This document shows positions 41,829-51,029 of a DNA stretch of 64,000 nt, piece after piece; position 1 is the first letter of the stretch; every line of letters begins with the position of its first letter. Source of the DNA: Coprococcus aceti (lineage in GTDB: Bacteria; Bacillota; Clostridia; Lachnospirales; Lachnospiraceae). A program made the translations under genes and the position numbers. Location of the stretch: contig NZ_JAOQJT010000003.1 in the NCBI RefSeq assembly GCF_025567285.1, forward strand, positions 62,001 to 126,000, given 5' to 3'. The notes beneath the pieces were generated by a model. It had not been told where the DNA came from. It made no database searches and worked only from the letters and a program-made list of their open reading frames with translations.

Positions 41829-44537
41829 ATGAACAAAAAGAAAAAACTTTTGACTGTCGTAACATTAGTCATACTGATGCTCGAGGCATCAGTATTTACT
41901 GTTTCGGCAGCGGACAATCATTCGGTTGACGAAAACACAACCTATGTAACCAACTTTGCTGAGCTTGAAAAAGCTCTTGAAGCCACCTCAAACGAGACAA
42001 ATCCACCCGATAAGCTTGTTGTTCTCAAAAATAACATAGATTACGAAGAGCAAGTTCCGAGCGATTGGAGCTATCAGGATGAGCAGGAGTGGTATTCCGA
42101 AATCACAGTTAGCTATCCCGGAAAAATCACCCTTGACTTGAACGGAAAAACCCTGAAAGTTACAACTGATATTCGTTCAGACGAGGAGACAAGGGATCTG
42201 TTTGTGGTTTTTTCGGGTTCCAAGGCAAACACCGACTTCACAATTACCACAACCCAGTCCGGCGGACAGATAATCTTTAACTCAACAGCCAACGAAACTT
42301 CAATGATCGCTGTGAATAACCCAAACGCAGATGTGAATATTCTTGGAAAAGCAGGGAAGTTTATCAACTATAATCTCACTCTTACAGCACAATCCGGAAG
42401 TGACACTTATATAAACGATAAGAACAGGCACCACGTTATTTCCTTCTATGATATAAACAATCTCTATATCACCGGTACTCTTATTCAGAATAATGCACGC
42501 GTCCCGTCTTGTATATATTCATACGGATTGGAGCCGCAGGGCAATGTTACAATAACAGGAAACTCAGAAATAGAAGTAATTTCAAATCAACTTCTTAATG
42601 AACAGCCGTTCAGCACAATATATTTCCAAAACACCCCATCCAGCAGAAAAGTAAGGCTTGGCGGCTGTTATATTGGACAAAAGGGAAATGTAAATTCAAT
42701 CTATTACGGTGGCCAGCCTCCTCATTTCTATGACATAGTTCTATCACAATCTCTGGAAAAGCCGAACTATGTTAGTATGCACAACGGTACCAGGGTATAC
42801 AATACCTGGCCTGACTTTGTTAAGTTGGATGCGGATATAAAAATTATCTCCTCCTGTCACGATTCTGAGCCTGAATTAGAGGAAAGGACATCACTTCTTG
42901 GTCACTACAAGTACTGTAAAAAGTGTGATGCTCTTGAAAGCTTCCAGGAGCATCAGTTTGGCAGAACTCTCGCTGCTAAAGAGGCAACATGCATCAGAAA
43001 GGGAAGAACGGTCGGCTATGAGTGCTTCGGCTGCAAATATTATGAGGGTTACACCGAACTGCCAGCACTTGGACACGATTTGAGCGACACCTATACGGTT
43101 GACTGGCCGGCAACCTGCGACAAAGATGGAAGGGAATCCAGACACTGCAAACACACTGGCTGTGAGTATGCAATTCAGAAAGTCATTCCGAAGCAGCATC
43201 AGAGCCTTGTATGTAATGGCACATACTGCCAAAGCTGCAATCAATATGTTAACCCGACCAAAATAGGTTACGGTGACAATTCCTGTAAAAACATAACCGC
43301 TTACTTCTTTACTCCGACGGAAACGAAGGTTTATCTTATCACCATAACTTCGTCAAATCTCGGCAGCGGAAATATTCAGGGAACAGAAGTAAACCTTGTT
43401 GAGAATAACCGGCTTAGTGAATCCGTCTCTAGTAACGATAAAGGCAAAATTACCGAAGTCAGACTTGAAAAAGACAAAACCTACGATGTTACACCGTATA
43501 TCACTAATTCAGAAAGTCAAGACTGCATAGTTAACATCTCCTGTAAGGAACATAATGCGGTTATAGATAACGAAATTAAAGCAACCTGCACAAAGACGGG
43601 TCTCACCAAAGGTAAGCACTGTTCGGTTTGTAACACCGTTATAGTCGCTCAGACCAAAGTCAAGGCTCTCGGTCATAAGTACTCCAAGTCTGTTGTCAAG
43701 GCTACTCTTACCTCAAATGGCAAGATTACCAAGAAGTGCACTGTTTGCAGTATGATAGAACCAACAATTTCGATAGCGAGAATTAAGACAGTTTCGCTGA
43801 AAAAGTCGTCGTATACATATAACGGAAAGGTTCAGAAGCCTTCGGTCATCGTTAAGGATGCAAACAAAAAAACGCTTAAGAATGGAACAGATTACACCGT
43901 TGCTTACAGCAAAAACAAAAATATCGGCAAGGCAACAGTAACCGTTACCTTCAAGGGCAATTACAGCGGCAGCAAAAAGCTGAACTTCAACATTCTTCCC
44001 GCCGCGACGAGCAAGATCAGCGTTAAGCAGACCACAAACTCAATCACGGCTTCATGGAAAAAGGTTGCCGGTGTAAGCGGATACAGAGTATACCTTTACA
44101 AGGGCAAAAAGCTTGTCAATAGAGCTGATACAACGAAGCTCTCACACACATTTAAAAAGCTTTCAAAGGGTACGGAGTACAAGATTGTTGTCAAAGCCTA
44201 TAAGAAGATTGATGGCAAAAAGGTTCTTTCTCTCGTTTCAAAGGAGCTTCTGACCGCAACAAAGCTTTCTGCGCCGACTTCGGTCAAGGTCAAAGCAGGA
44301 AATAAAATGGCAACCGTCAGTTGGACAAAGGTTAAGAGTGCAAACAGCTATACGGTATATTACAGCACAAAGAAAAACAGCGGCTTCAAAAAGCTCGCTG
44401 TTATCAAAAACAGCGCAAACATCAAAAAGCTTTCAAGCGGCAAGACCTACTACTTCAAGGTTGTTGCCAACAAGAAGGCTGGAAAGGCTGTTGTGGCTTC
44501 TGATTACAGCAAGCTTATAAGCGCAAAAATCAAGTAA
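41829..44537 (+). CDS. Large secreted surface protein with fibronectin-type repeats
   Basis: 902 residues. A signal peptide (1-28, ending VSA-AD) is followed by a ~340-residue beta-rich domain, Cys/His modules with CxxC and GH motifs (about 370-480 and 590-645), a YTYNGK-type Ig/MBG-like domain (about 660-725) and two fibronectin type III-like domains to the end (about 730-902). The C-terminal third is rich in Lys. There is no sorting signal, so retention may be by charge. The ATG at 41829, after AAAGGAGGG, starts the signal peptide. It is the last gene of the block and precedes a terminator. Confidence 0.83.
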   Translation: MNKKKKLLTVVTLVILMLEASVFTVSAADNHSVDENTTYVTNFAELEKALEATSNETNPPDKLVVLKNNIDYEEQVPSDWSYQDEQEWYSEITVSYPGKITLDLNGKTLKVTTDIRSDEETRDLFVVFSGSKANTDFTITTTQSGGQIIFNSTANETSMIAVNNPNADVNILGKAGKFINYNLTLTAQSGSDTYINDKNRHHVISFYDINNLYITGTLIQNNARVPSCIYSYGLEPQGNVTITGNSEIEVISNQLLNEQPFSTIYFQNTPSSRKVRLGGCYIGQKGNVNSIYYGGQPPHFYDIVLSQSLEKPNYVSMHNGTRVYNTWPDFVKLDADIKIISSCHDSEPELEERTSLLGHYKYCKKCDALESFQEHQFGRTLAAKEATCIRKGRTVGYECFGCKYYEGYTELPALGHDLSDTYTVDWPATCDKDGRESRHCKHTGCEYAIQKVIPKQHQSLVCNGTYCQSCNQYVNPTKIGYGDNSCKNITAYFFTPTETKVYLITITSSNLGSGNIQGTEVNLVENNRLSESVSSNDKGKITEVRLEKDKTYDVTPYITNSESQDCIVNISCKEHNAVIDNEIKATCTKTGLTKGKHCSVCNTVIVAQTKVKALGHKYSKSVVKATLTSNGKITKKCTVCSMIEPTISIARIKTVSLKKSSYTYNGKVQKPSVIVKDANKKTLKNGTDYTVAYSKNKNIGKATVTVTFKGNYSGSKKLNFNILPAATSKISVKQTTNSITASWKKVAGVSGYRVYLYKGKKLVNRADTTKLSHTFKKLSKGTEYKIVVKAYKKIDGKKVLSLVSKELLTATKLSAPTSVKVKAGNKMATVSWTKVKSANSYTVYYSTKKNSGFKKLAVIKNSANIKKLSSGKTYYFKVVANKKAGKAVVASDYSKLISAKIK

Positions 44538-44570
44538 TGGTGTTATCTGAACCGGTCAACAGATAACCGC

Positions 44571-44611
44571 AAAACCCCGAAGCAGAAATACTCTGCAGCG
44601 GGGTTTTTTTG
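44571..44611 (+). terminator. Terminator closing the foreign-codon block
   Basis: AAAACCCCG (44571-44579) pairs with CGGGGTTTT (44599-44607), with an inner GCAGA/TCTGC stem and seven T residues. An additional 8-bp hairpin (44542-44549 with 44560-44567) lies just before it. Confidence 0.9.
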
Positions 44612-44707
44612 TGGCAAAAAAACGGTGTTTCTGTTATGCTAGATATATTAAGAGATTGATATGTAGTGATGTTATTTTGACATTAAGAAAGGTTCAAGGT
44701 ACTGCTT

Positions 44708-46378
44708 ATGATAAAAAGGAAATTAGCAACATTTATGTTGACATTAATACTGGTGATGACAGGTGTATCGACGATTCGAGTGATAGGCTATGCGCAGGAA
44801 GAATCTGTTGGTTCATTAACAAATCCCCAAGAGGGAGTTACAGAATATAAGTACAGTGCTGAAAGTGATTCTCAAAAAGGTGTCGCATTAAAGGTTGAAT
44901 GGAACGAACCCAAATTAGGAGAGGATACAACATTCCACGTTTCGGCGGATGGTGGCAGTGGCCGGTATTTGTTTAGAATGGATGCACCGAGTTATTCCAA
45001 TCCGGGTGAGTATAGTTTTGAATCCGTGGCGGATCCAAGCCGCGGAGCGTGGATTCAATATACAGATGAGTGCGAATCTCACGACTTTGAATTCACAATG
45101 ACCGCTTCGGGAATCTATAACTTCAGGTTTTATGTAATGGACAAGACGTCAGGTGTCTATTATATGCGTGTGAGCACAAATATACAGGTATCGGACAGGG
45201 CTTATCCGAGCGTGGGTGACATCGTGAATGCTGCGGTAAAAAAGTGCAGCAAGGAGACGGATGGTTCGGACTATGAAAAGGCATTGTGGCTGCATGACTG
45301 GCTGTTGCAGCAGCTTGATTACGATCATTCCCTGAAATGGTCTTCGGCAGAGAGCGCACTGACACGAAAGCTGGGCACATGTCAAGCCTATGAGAGTGCC
45401 TATTCAAAACTGCTTACTGCAGCCGGCATAACAAATGCTGAGACAAGGGATACCTATGATGGACATACCTGGAATGCCATGAAGCTGGATGGCAAATGGT
45501 ATCAGGTGGACTGTACATGGGATGATACAAAAGACAATTATTATAACTTTGATCCTACGCATTTGTATTTTGGACTGACGGATGAACTCATGGCGTTGGC
45601 ACACAACGGTCATAATAAGATTTATACGGCAAGCGGTTATGGCACACGTTCCACAAGTCTGGCAGATAACTATTTTGTCAGGAACGGAGATGCCGCAAAG
45701 TGGGCGCGGGCTTACGCTGACAGGATTCAGAAAAATCTCAATGCAGGTAAAACCAAATTCGAAGTTAGCACTGACAATGCGTCATATCCGCCGAGCATTT
45801 CGGGTATTCAAAATGGGATTATCGCATATGCCTTAAATCAGATGACGTGGAAGGCGGGAAGTAAAAAGGTTGCATTGCGCGTGGCAGGGACATCCACCAA
45901 GCTTTCTTTTACTGCAAAATATACGGACACAGTAAAGCGCGTGAGAATAGTATTTGCTCCAAATGGAGGGCGTGTGAGTTCTGGAAGTAAGACTGTCATT
46001 TGTGGAAAAACTTACGGAACACTGCCGACACCTACCAGAAGGGGATATACATTTGCAGGCTGGTACACAGCAAAGAGTGGCGGCAGCAGGATCGGCAGCA
46101 GCTCGGTTGTGAGGACCACCAGGAATCAGACATTATACGCAAGGTGGAAGCTGGTAAAGTACAAGATCCAGTACAGGCTTGGCAAGGGGAAAAACAGCCG
46201 GTCCAATCCAGTCGGTTATACCGTCGCGTCTAGGACTATCGTCTTGAAGAATCCGGTCAGAAAAGGCTACACATTTAAGGGGTGGTACAGCGATCCAAAA
46301 TTCAAGAAAAAGGTTACGAAGATTGCAGCCGGCAGCACCGGCAGCAGGAAACTCTATGCCAGGTGGGTGAGAAAATAA
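44708..46378 (+). CDS. Secreted transglutaminase-like protein with InlB-type repeats
   Basis: 556 residues. A signal peptide (1-29) is followed by an Ig-like beta domain (about 40-160). A transglutaminase/protease-like domain has Cys (GTCQAYES, about 224), His (DGHTWN, about 252) and Asp (VDCTWDD, about 268). A helical linker follows, then two InlB B-type repeats (GYTFAGWYTA and GYTFKGWYSD) at the C-terminus. Such proteins act on cell-wall or host proteins; the substrate is unknown. The ribosome site is weak (AAGG). It is transcribed alone. Confidence 0.87.
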   Translation: MIKRKLATFMLTLILVMTGVSTIRVIGYAQEESVGSLTNPQEGVTEYKYSAESDSQKGVALKVEWNEPKLGEDTTFHVSADGGSGRYLFRMDAPSYSNPGEYSFESVADPSRGAWIQYTDECESHDFEFTMTASGIYNFRFYVMDKTSGVYYMRVSTNIQVSDRAYPSVGDIVNAAVKKCSKETDGSDYEKALWLHDWLLQQLDYDHSLKWSSAESALTRKLGTCQAYESAYSKLLTAAGITNAETRDTYDGHTWNAMKLDGKWYQVDCTWDDTKDNYYNFDPTHLYFGLTDELMALAHNGHNKIYTASGYGTRSTSLADNYFVRNGDAAKWARAYADRIQKNLNAGKTKFEVSTDNASYPPSISGIQNGIIAYALNQMTWKAGSKKVALRVAGTSTKLSFTAKYTDTVKRVRIVFAPNGGRVSSGSKTVICGKTYGTLPTPTRRGYTFAGWYTAKSGGSRIGSSSVVRTTRNQTLYARWKLVKYKIQYRLGKGKNSRSNPVGYTVASRTIVLKNPVRKGYTFKGWYSDPKFKKKVTKIAAGSTGSRKLYARWVRK

Positions 46379-46504
46379 ATTCGTATAAATCGATGCAATA
46401 TCCCCCTTTGTTGTCGAATTGTGGATAATAAGTGCTGGAAAATATTTGGCGCCAAGGAGGCATAAAGGGGATTATGGCAAAAATTGCGACGAGGGAAATA
46501 CAAT

Positions 46505-46932
46505 GAAGTAAAGGATGCATTCCTTGAATATGCGTTTCAGAACAGGCACAGGCTTATATAACTGGAATCTGTAAGGAGATTGAGGCACAGAAAGTCCCAA
46601 TATACTGTGAAAATGAGGCAGTGAATCTGATCCTATCTTCATTTGCGGGTAGAGCCAGGAAGAAAGAAATTGAAATAAAGATACAATGTGCAATTTCCGC
46701 AGATCTTTCTGTGCCGAAAAGCGATCTGTGTGTGCTCTTATCTAATGCCTTGGAAAATGCCCTGCATGCATGTGTGCCTTTGGCTGCAGAGGGAAGATCA
46801 TGCGAGATTGATGTGAATTTTTATGAAAGAAATAAAGGTGTTCAGAGCATATGTGCGATCGTGCAGCGTTACGGCGGGGTTTTCAGCTTTGCGGAAAAGG
46901 ATGGCAAGTTTACGCTCAGACTGTCATTGTAA
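46505..46932 (+). pseudogene. Decayed GHKL (AgrC-like) sensor kinase
   Basis: The reading frame from about 46621 to 46932 gives a GHKL ATPase tail with the N box SNALENALHAC and the end QSICAIVQRYGGVFSF. The part that should lie between (the ATP-lid and GIG motif, about 35 residues) is missing, so NFYERNK runs straight into GVQSICAIV. Upstream, KDAFLEYAFQNRHR is in another frame and ends in a stop at about 46557, which indicates a frameshift. The membrane half is absent. Remnant of an agr-like quorum-sensing kinase. Confidence 0.7.
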
Positions 46933-47049
46933 AAGAGTGTCGATTCGATACATTTTTGGTACGATTCGTGCATTTAGACCTCACTGATTGCAAATACATA
47001 ATAAAATATACTCAGATTATGTGATTGCAATAAAGAGGAGGAAATTATT

Positions 47050-47088
47050 ATGAAAAAGACAATGAAAAAACTGATGGTTTATTATTAG
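47050..47088 (+). pseudogene. Truncated autoinducer-peptide-like gene
   Basis: AGAGGAGG is followed by ATG and a 12-codon frame, MKKTMKKLMVYY. The start resembles the leader of cyclic lactone autoinducer (AgrD-like) precursors that accompany GHKL kinases in Lachnospiraceae, but it stops before any core Cys. Placement just after the decayed kinase supports this reading; the shortness makes it tentative. Confidence 0.35.
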
Positions 47089-47114
47089 ATCATGTGGTGA
47101 AGACTGCATACCAG

Positions 47115-47148
47115 AGGGGCGGGCGCATTGGAGTGCCTGCCCCTTTTG
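47115..47148 (+). terminator. Terminator after the agr-like remnant
   Basis: AGGGGCGGGC (47115-47124) pairs with GCCTGCCCCT (47135-47144) with one G-T pair, followed by T residues. The following stretch to 47521 holds no gene I can support. It contains a perfect 9-bp hairpin at 47453-47461/47464-47472 without a T run. Confidence 0.8.
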
Positions 47149-47521
47149 GTTGTGTTTATTTGTTTTGAATGGGATTAAAAGTAAGAACATATAGGGAAAC
47201 AGCCGGGTGTGGATACACTGGAGCGGGCAAAAGATTTCCATTCAGGGCTAAAGGAAAGGTGTATATTGCCTTTTTTAATAGCAAAAACTAAAATTCTCTT
47301 GCTATATTGCAAAAAGACGTATAAAATGCATGTGTATTTTTATGTTTTATATCTCAGTCTGGACTCTATTTTCGACAGAGATATACACTCCGTGAGGATT
47401 GCTGAGCCGCTGATATGATATATGTCAGCAGAGCTGACTGGCAGCTTGCGGCAAGATTCGCCAGCGAATCTTAAGAAGAACGACATTCAAATAAGAATAT
47501 GGCAAAGGAAATAGTGGAATT

Positions 47522-48859
47522 ATGAAAAAGGTAGTAAAATTTGGCGGAAGTTCATTGGCAAGTGCAGAGCAGTTTAAAAAGGTTGGAGCAATCATCAAAT
47601 CAGATGAGAGCCGTGTATACGTTGTTCCTTCTGCACCTGGAAAGAGATTTTCAGATGATACAAAGGTAACAGATATGCTCCTTCATGTGTATGAAACTGC
47701 GAAGGCAGGGAATGATTTCACAGAGGAAGTGAAGGCGATCAAGGCCAGATATGATGAGATCATCACAGGCCTTGAGATTAAGGATTTTTCACTTGATAAG
47801 GATTTTGAGGAGATTACAAAGCAGTTGGAGGATCTTACCAATCCGGATCCAATGTGCACACTAGACTATGTGGCATCAAGAGGAGAGTTCCTCAATGGTA
47901 AGATTATGGCTGCATATCTTGGCTTTGAATTTATAGATGCTGCAGAGGTTATCTTTTTCAATGCAGAGGGCAACCTCAATAGCTATAAGACGGAGAAGGT
48001 ACTTGGTGAGAGACTTTCCAAGGCACAGCATGCGGTTGTTCCAGGATTCTATGGACTTGGCAAGGATGGCAAGGTAAAGACTTTTTCCAGGGGCGGTTCA
48101 GATGTAACAGGCTCGATCGTTGCACAGGCAAGCAGAGCCGATGTATATGAGAACTGGACAGATGTCTCGGGTTTCCTTGTAGCTGACCCACGTATTGTTC
48201 CAGATCCAAAGCCGATCAAATATATTACTTACAGAGAGCTTCGTGAGCTTTCATACATGGGTGCATCAGTTCTCCATGAGGATGCGATATTCCCTGTACG
48301 CCACTGTGGTATCCCAATCAATATCCGCAACACAAATGCGCCTGAGGACGCAGGAACCTGGATAGTTGAGAGTACCTGCCAGAAGCAGGATTATGTTGTA
48401 ACAGGTATTGCAGGTAAGAAGGATTTCTGTACAATCTTTATTACAAAGGCTATGATGAATTCAGAGATAGGATTTGGAAGAAAGGTGCTTCAGGCATTTG
48501 AGGAGAATGATATCTCATTTGAGCATATGCCATCAGGTATTGACACGATGACTATCGTAGTTCATGCTGATGAATTCGTACACAAGGAACAGAGAGTTAT
48601 ATCTGCCATCCATAGACTTGCAGAGCCGGATTCAGTTGAGATTGAGTCAGGACTTGCACTTATAGCTGTAGTAGGCCGTGGAATGAAGTCAGCAAGTGGT
48701 ACAGCAGGCAAGTTGTTCAGCGCACTTGCAAAGGAAGGCATCAACATAAAGATGATAGACCAGGGTTCATCAGAGCTGAATATCATAATCGGAGTAAAGA
48801 ACAGTGATTTTGATACAGCCATAAAGGCAATATATAACACATTTATAACAGACAAGTAA
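47522..48859 (+). CDS. Aspartate kinase
   Basis: 445 residues. It catalyses the first step from aspartate to lysine, threonine and methionine. The N-terminus has KFGGSS (about 6-11), followed by the kinase core with SRGGSDVTGS (about 194-203) and two ACT regulatory domains at the C-terminus (about 300-445), so feedback control by an amino acid is expected. The ribosome site is AAGGAAA. The 360-base leader upstream has several hairpins but I could not recognise a lysine riboswitch. It is a single-gene unit with its own terminator. Confidence 0.95.
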   Translation: MKKVVKFGGSSLASAEQFKKVGAIIKSDESRVYVVPSAPGKRFSDDTKVTDMLLHVYETAKAGNDFTEEVKAIKARYDEIITGLEIKDFSLDKDFEEITKQLEDLTNPDPMCTLDYVASRGEFLNGKIMAAYLGFEFIDAAEVIFFNAEGNLNSYKTEKVLGERLSKAQHAVVPGFYGLGKDGKVKTFSRGGSDVTGSIVAQASRADVYENWTDVSGFLVADPRIVPDPKPIKYITYRELRELSYMGASVLHEDAIFPVRHCGIPINIRNTNAPEDAGTWIVESTCQKQDYVVTGIAGKKDFCTIFITKAMMNSEIGFGRKVLQAFEENDISFEHMPSGIDTMTIVVHADEFVHKEQRVISAIHRLAEPDSVEIESGLALIAVVGRGMKSASGTAGKLFSALAKEGINIKMIDQGSSELNIIIGVKNSDFDTAIKAIYNTFITDK

Positions 48860-48880
48860 TAACAGATTGCTAAGCATCGT

Positions 48881-48918
48881 AGGGGTGGGCACGTATTAGT
48901 GCTTGCCCCTATTTTATT
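48881..48918 (+). terminator. Terminator after aspartate kinase
   Basis: AGGGGTGGGCAC (48881-48892) pairs with GTGCTTGCCCCT (48899-48910) through some G-T pairs, followed by ATTTTATT. Confidence 0.8.
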
Positions 48919-48993
48919 GGTGGCTTTCTCTGGCAAAAGGAGTGGGATGACTCTTACGTCTTTTTTATTGGATTTTATGTAAGCATATATTAC

Positions 48994-49055
48994 TTGAAAA
49001 ATCAAATAACATATGATAAATTATAAATGTGACGTAAAAAGAGTCACATTTATAA
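48994..49055 (+). promoter_or_regulatory. Promoter and dyad operator of the AbiE-like pair
   Basis: TTGAAA (48994-48999), 17 bases, TAAATT (49017-49022). A perfect 13-bp inverted repeat (49021-49033 with 49043-49055, nine-base centre) begins at the -10 box and covers the transcription start. No T run follows. It fits an autoregulatory operator for the helix-turn-helix protein encoded just downstream. Confidence 0.65.
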
Positions 49056-49068
49056 AAAGGCGATTGAT

Positions 49069-50028
49069 ATGAAAGAATTTTTGGAAAAAGCATTACGGCA
49101 AAATGTAATAATGACGGAGAATAAAGAGGTTTATAAAAAGCTCCCGTTAGCATATCGTGGAAGATATGATATTTTTACAGTAGAGACGAACGGTGTATTA
49201 TGGCTGGCTATTCATCCCAAAGAAGATGTCGGACTAGTTATGTTACGTAGAGATAGAGCTGGCGTAGAAAAAATAACAGGATTAAACTGTGCAATATTTC
49301 TTGATCGAACTACATTTTATATAAAAGAAAAATTGATAGAAGAAGGAATACCTTTTGTAATAGACGGAAAGCAAATATTTCTCCCGTTTATTGGATATTT
49401 ACTGAGTAAGGAAAATGAAAGGGAATTGGCACCAGTTCATTTGATTTCGTTTTTGACGCAAAAAATGCTTCTGATAGCCATTTATGAACGATGGAATGAA
49501 GAGAAAGTGTCTGATGCGGCGAAACGAATGGGAGTGTCAACAAAATCTGCAAGCCGGTGTTTTGATGAACTCGAATATTTAAATATTGATGTGTTGGGCA
49601 TGAAAGGTAAATCAAGAGTAATAAATATTCCGGATGACCGAAAACAATTATGGCAGCAGATTGAGAGTGTGTTAAGGAATCCAGTGATTCGAAGATTTAT
49701 ATTGAGAAAAGATATGAAACTTGAAAAGAAAGCAGGTATTTCTGCTTTATGTGAGTATTCTCTTTTGTCCGACAATGCTTATCTAACCTATGCGGTAACG
49801 AAGAAAGAACTGAAAGCTAGTGGAGTGAAAGAAGAAAAGCAAGTAAGTGAATTGGAAGAAATTGGCTGTGTTGTTTTGGAACTAGGATATTTCATTGATT
49901 TTTTAGGAAAAGGATTGCAGGATCCTTTGAGCGTAGTATTGTCACTGACAAGAGAAGAGCAAGAAGAGGAACGGGTAGATATTTCTATTAATGAGATGTT
50001 GGAGGAATATGTATGGTCAAAGGATTAG
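49069..50028 (+). CDS. Winged-helix antitoxin-like protein (AbiEi-like partner)
   Basis: 319 residues. A helix-turn-helix lies at about residues 147-172 (VSDAAKRMGVSTKSASRCFDELEYL), surrounded by a largely helical body. Low GC and AAA/GAA-rich codons differ from the flanks. It overlaps the following nucleotidyltransferase gene by 16 bases, the arrangement of AbiE-type (type IV) toxin-antitoxin pairs in which the first gene is the DNA-binding antitoxin and autorepressor. The strong dyad upstream supports autoregulation. It is not a textbook AbiEi sequence; assignment rests on gene order and the HTH. Confidence 0.6.
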   Translation: MKEFLEKALRQNVIMTENKEVYKKLPLAYRGRYDIFTVETNGVLWLAIHPKEDVGLVMLRRDRAGVEKITGLNCAIFLDRTTFYIKEKLIEEGIPFVIDGKQIFLPFIGYLLSKENERELAPVHLISFLTQKMLLIAIYERWNEEKVSDAAKRMGVSTKSASRCFDELEYLNIDVLGMKGKSRVINIPDDRKQLWQQIESVLRNPVIRRFILRKDMKLEKKAGISALCEYSLLSDNAYLTYAVTKKELKASGVKEEKQVSELEEIGCVVLELGYFIDFLGKGLQDPLSVVLSLTREEQEEERVDISINEMLEEYVWSKD

Positions 50029-50759
50029 GTACATTTCAGAAGTACTTTGCAGATTATGAAGAACAGTATGTTTTAATAGGTGGTGCAGCCTGTGATATTC
50101 TGTTTGAAAGCAATGAAGTAAATTTCAGGGCTACAAGAGATCTGGATATGGTTTTGATTGTTGAAGCATTAACTCCGGAGTTTGGAGAAAAATTTTGGAA
50201 GTTTATTGTTGATGGAAAATATAGAAACAAAGCGACAAACGGTAGCAACCCTCAATTTTATAGATTTGATAAGCCAGAAGACGATAACTTTCCGAAAATG
50301 ATTGAATTGTTTTGTAGAAGTGATTTTAAACTAAAAAATGCGAAAGGAATTACTCCAATTCACATTGATGATGAAGTTTCCAGTTTGTCGGCGATTCTTT
50401 TGAATGATGATTACTATAAGGCACTACTCAATGGAAAAGAAGTGAGAAATGGACTTTCTGTTTTAAGACCAGAATATATCATTCTTTTTAAAGCAAGAGC
50501 GTATCTTGATTTGAAAAAGCGAAAAGATTTAGGTGAAAAAGTGGATTCTAGTGACATAAAGAAGCATAAAAAAGATGTTTTGCGTATTGCTTCGGAGCTT
50601 ATGCTTGAAAAAGTAGAAGAATTGCCGATAGCAGTAGATGCCGATATACATAGCTTTATTGACTTGTTGGAGCAGGAACCATTTGATCAAAATTCATTGA
50701 AAAAATATGGGCTGAAAAATGAGGATATTGTGGAATTGTTGAAGCAAGTATTCGGATAA
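50013..50759 (+). CDS. AbiEii-like nucleotidyltransferase (toxin candidate)
   Basis: 248 residues with the nucleotidyltransferase signature: Gly23-Gly24 in LIGGAACDIL and the metal-binding Asp43 and Asp45 in RATRDLDMVL. A third acidic residue is likely Glu in KMIELF (about 106). A helical C-terminal domain follows. AbiEii-type toxins modify RNA using NTPs and cause growth arrest or phage abortive infection. The ATG lies within the upstream gene after GGAGGAA. No transfer genes intervene, so the pair is a self-contained cassette. Confidence 0.75.
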   Translation: MVKGLGTFQKYFADYEEQYVLIGGAACDILFESNEVNFRATRDLDMVLIVEALTPEFGEKFWKFIVDGKYRNKATNGSNPQFYRFDKPEDDNFPKMIELFCRSDFKLKNAKGITPIHIDDEVSSLSAILLNDDYYKALLNGKEVRNGLSVLRPEYIILFKARAYLDLKKRKDLGEKVDSSDIKKHKKDVLRIASELMLEKVEELPIAVDADIHSFIDLLEQEPFDQNSLKKYGLKNEDIVELLKQVFG

Positions 50760-50761
50760 AA

Positions 50762-50848
50762 ATTGACGAAGCGGCACGAAATCGCATGGAGCTGATCGTG
50801 CGGTCACTGGCAGAGGAGATTGTGAAAGCGGAATTGATTTATGATTGA
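50762..50848 (+). pseudogene. Internally deleted TnpV remnant
   Basis: Twenty-eight codons in frame, IDEAARNRMELIVRSLAE followed directly by EIVKAELIYD and a stop. From memory this joins the middle of TnpV, a small protein of Tn4451-type mobile elements, to its C-terminal end with the section between them missing. It has no start codon of its own. Confidence 0.5.
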
Positions 50849-50850
50849 GC

Positions 50851-50887
50851 GAGAAAGTCCGGGCAGAAAACCGTTCGGACTTTTCTC
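50851..50887 (+). terminator. Terminator after the TnpV remnant
   Basis: GAGAAAGTCCG (50851-50861) pairs with CGGACTTTTCTC (50876-50887) with a one-base bulge; T residues lie within the distal arm. It probably also ends the AbiE-like transcript. The gap to 51030 holds no further gene. Confidence 0.65.
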
Positions 50888-51029
50888 ATATATTCCAAAA
50901 TGACGGTAGAACTGTTCACAAGTTTTAGGGTATAATTTGAATGCAAATTGAGCAACAAATCTGGGAAAACATAATTATCAATGTGTAAAATGTGATAGTC
51001 ATGAGGAAAAAACGAGAATTACCGAAAGG

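Larger units (their letters stand above)
34430..44537 (+). other. Block with foreign codon usage: split sensor system plus envelope genes
   Basis: From 34430 to 44537 the coding style changes. Arginine is often CGC/CGT/CGA rather than AGA/AGG, and Glu and Lys are often GAA and AAA rather than GAG and AAG. The block holds a membrane sensor-like protein, a histidine kinase, a NarL-type regulator, then a lipoprotein, a TM2 protein, a DUF3592-like protein, a zinc-ribbon membrane protein and a large surface protein, all in one direction. No integrase or repeats mark its edges. Horizontal acquisition is inferred from composition only. Confidence 0.6.

Noticed and set aside
47209..47418. Possible small gene upstream of aspartate kinase
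   Set aside because: No ribosome site and no recognisable protein features.
47161..47521. Lysine riboswitch in front of aspartate kinase
   Set aside because: The leader has hairpins, but I could not find the conserved core of the L box or a terminator directly before the gene. A covariance-model search would decide.
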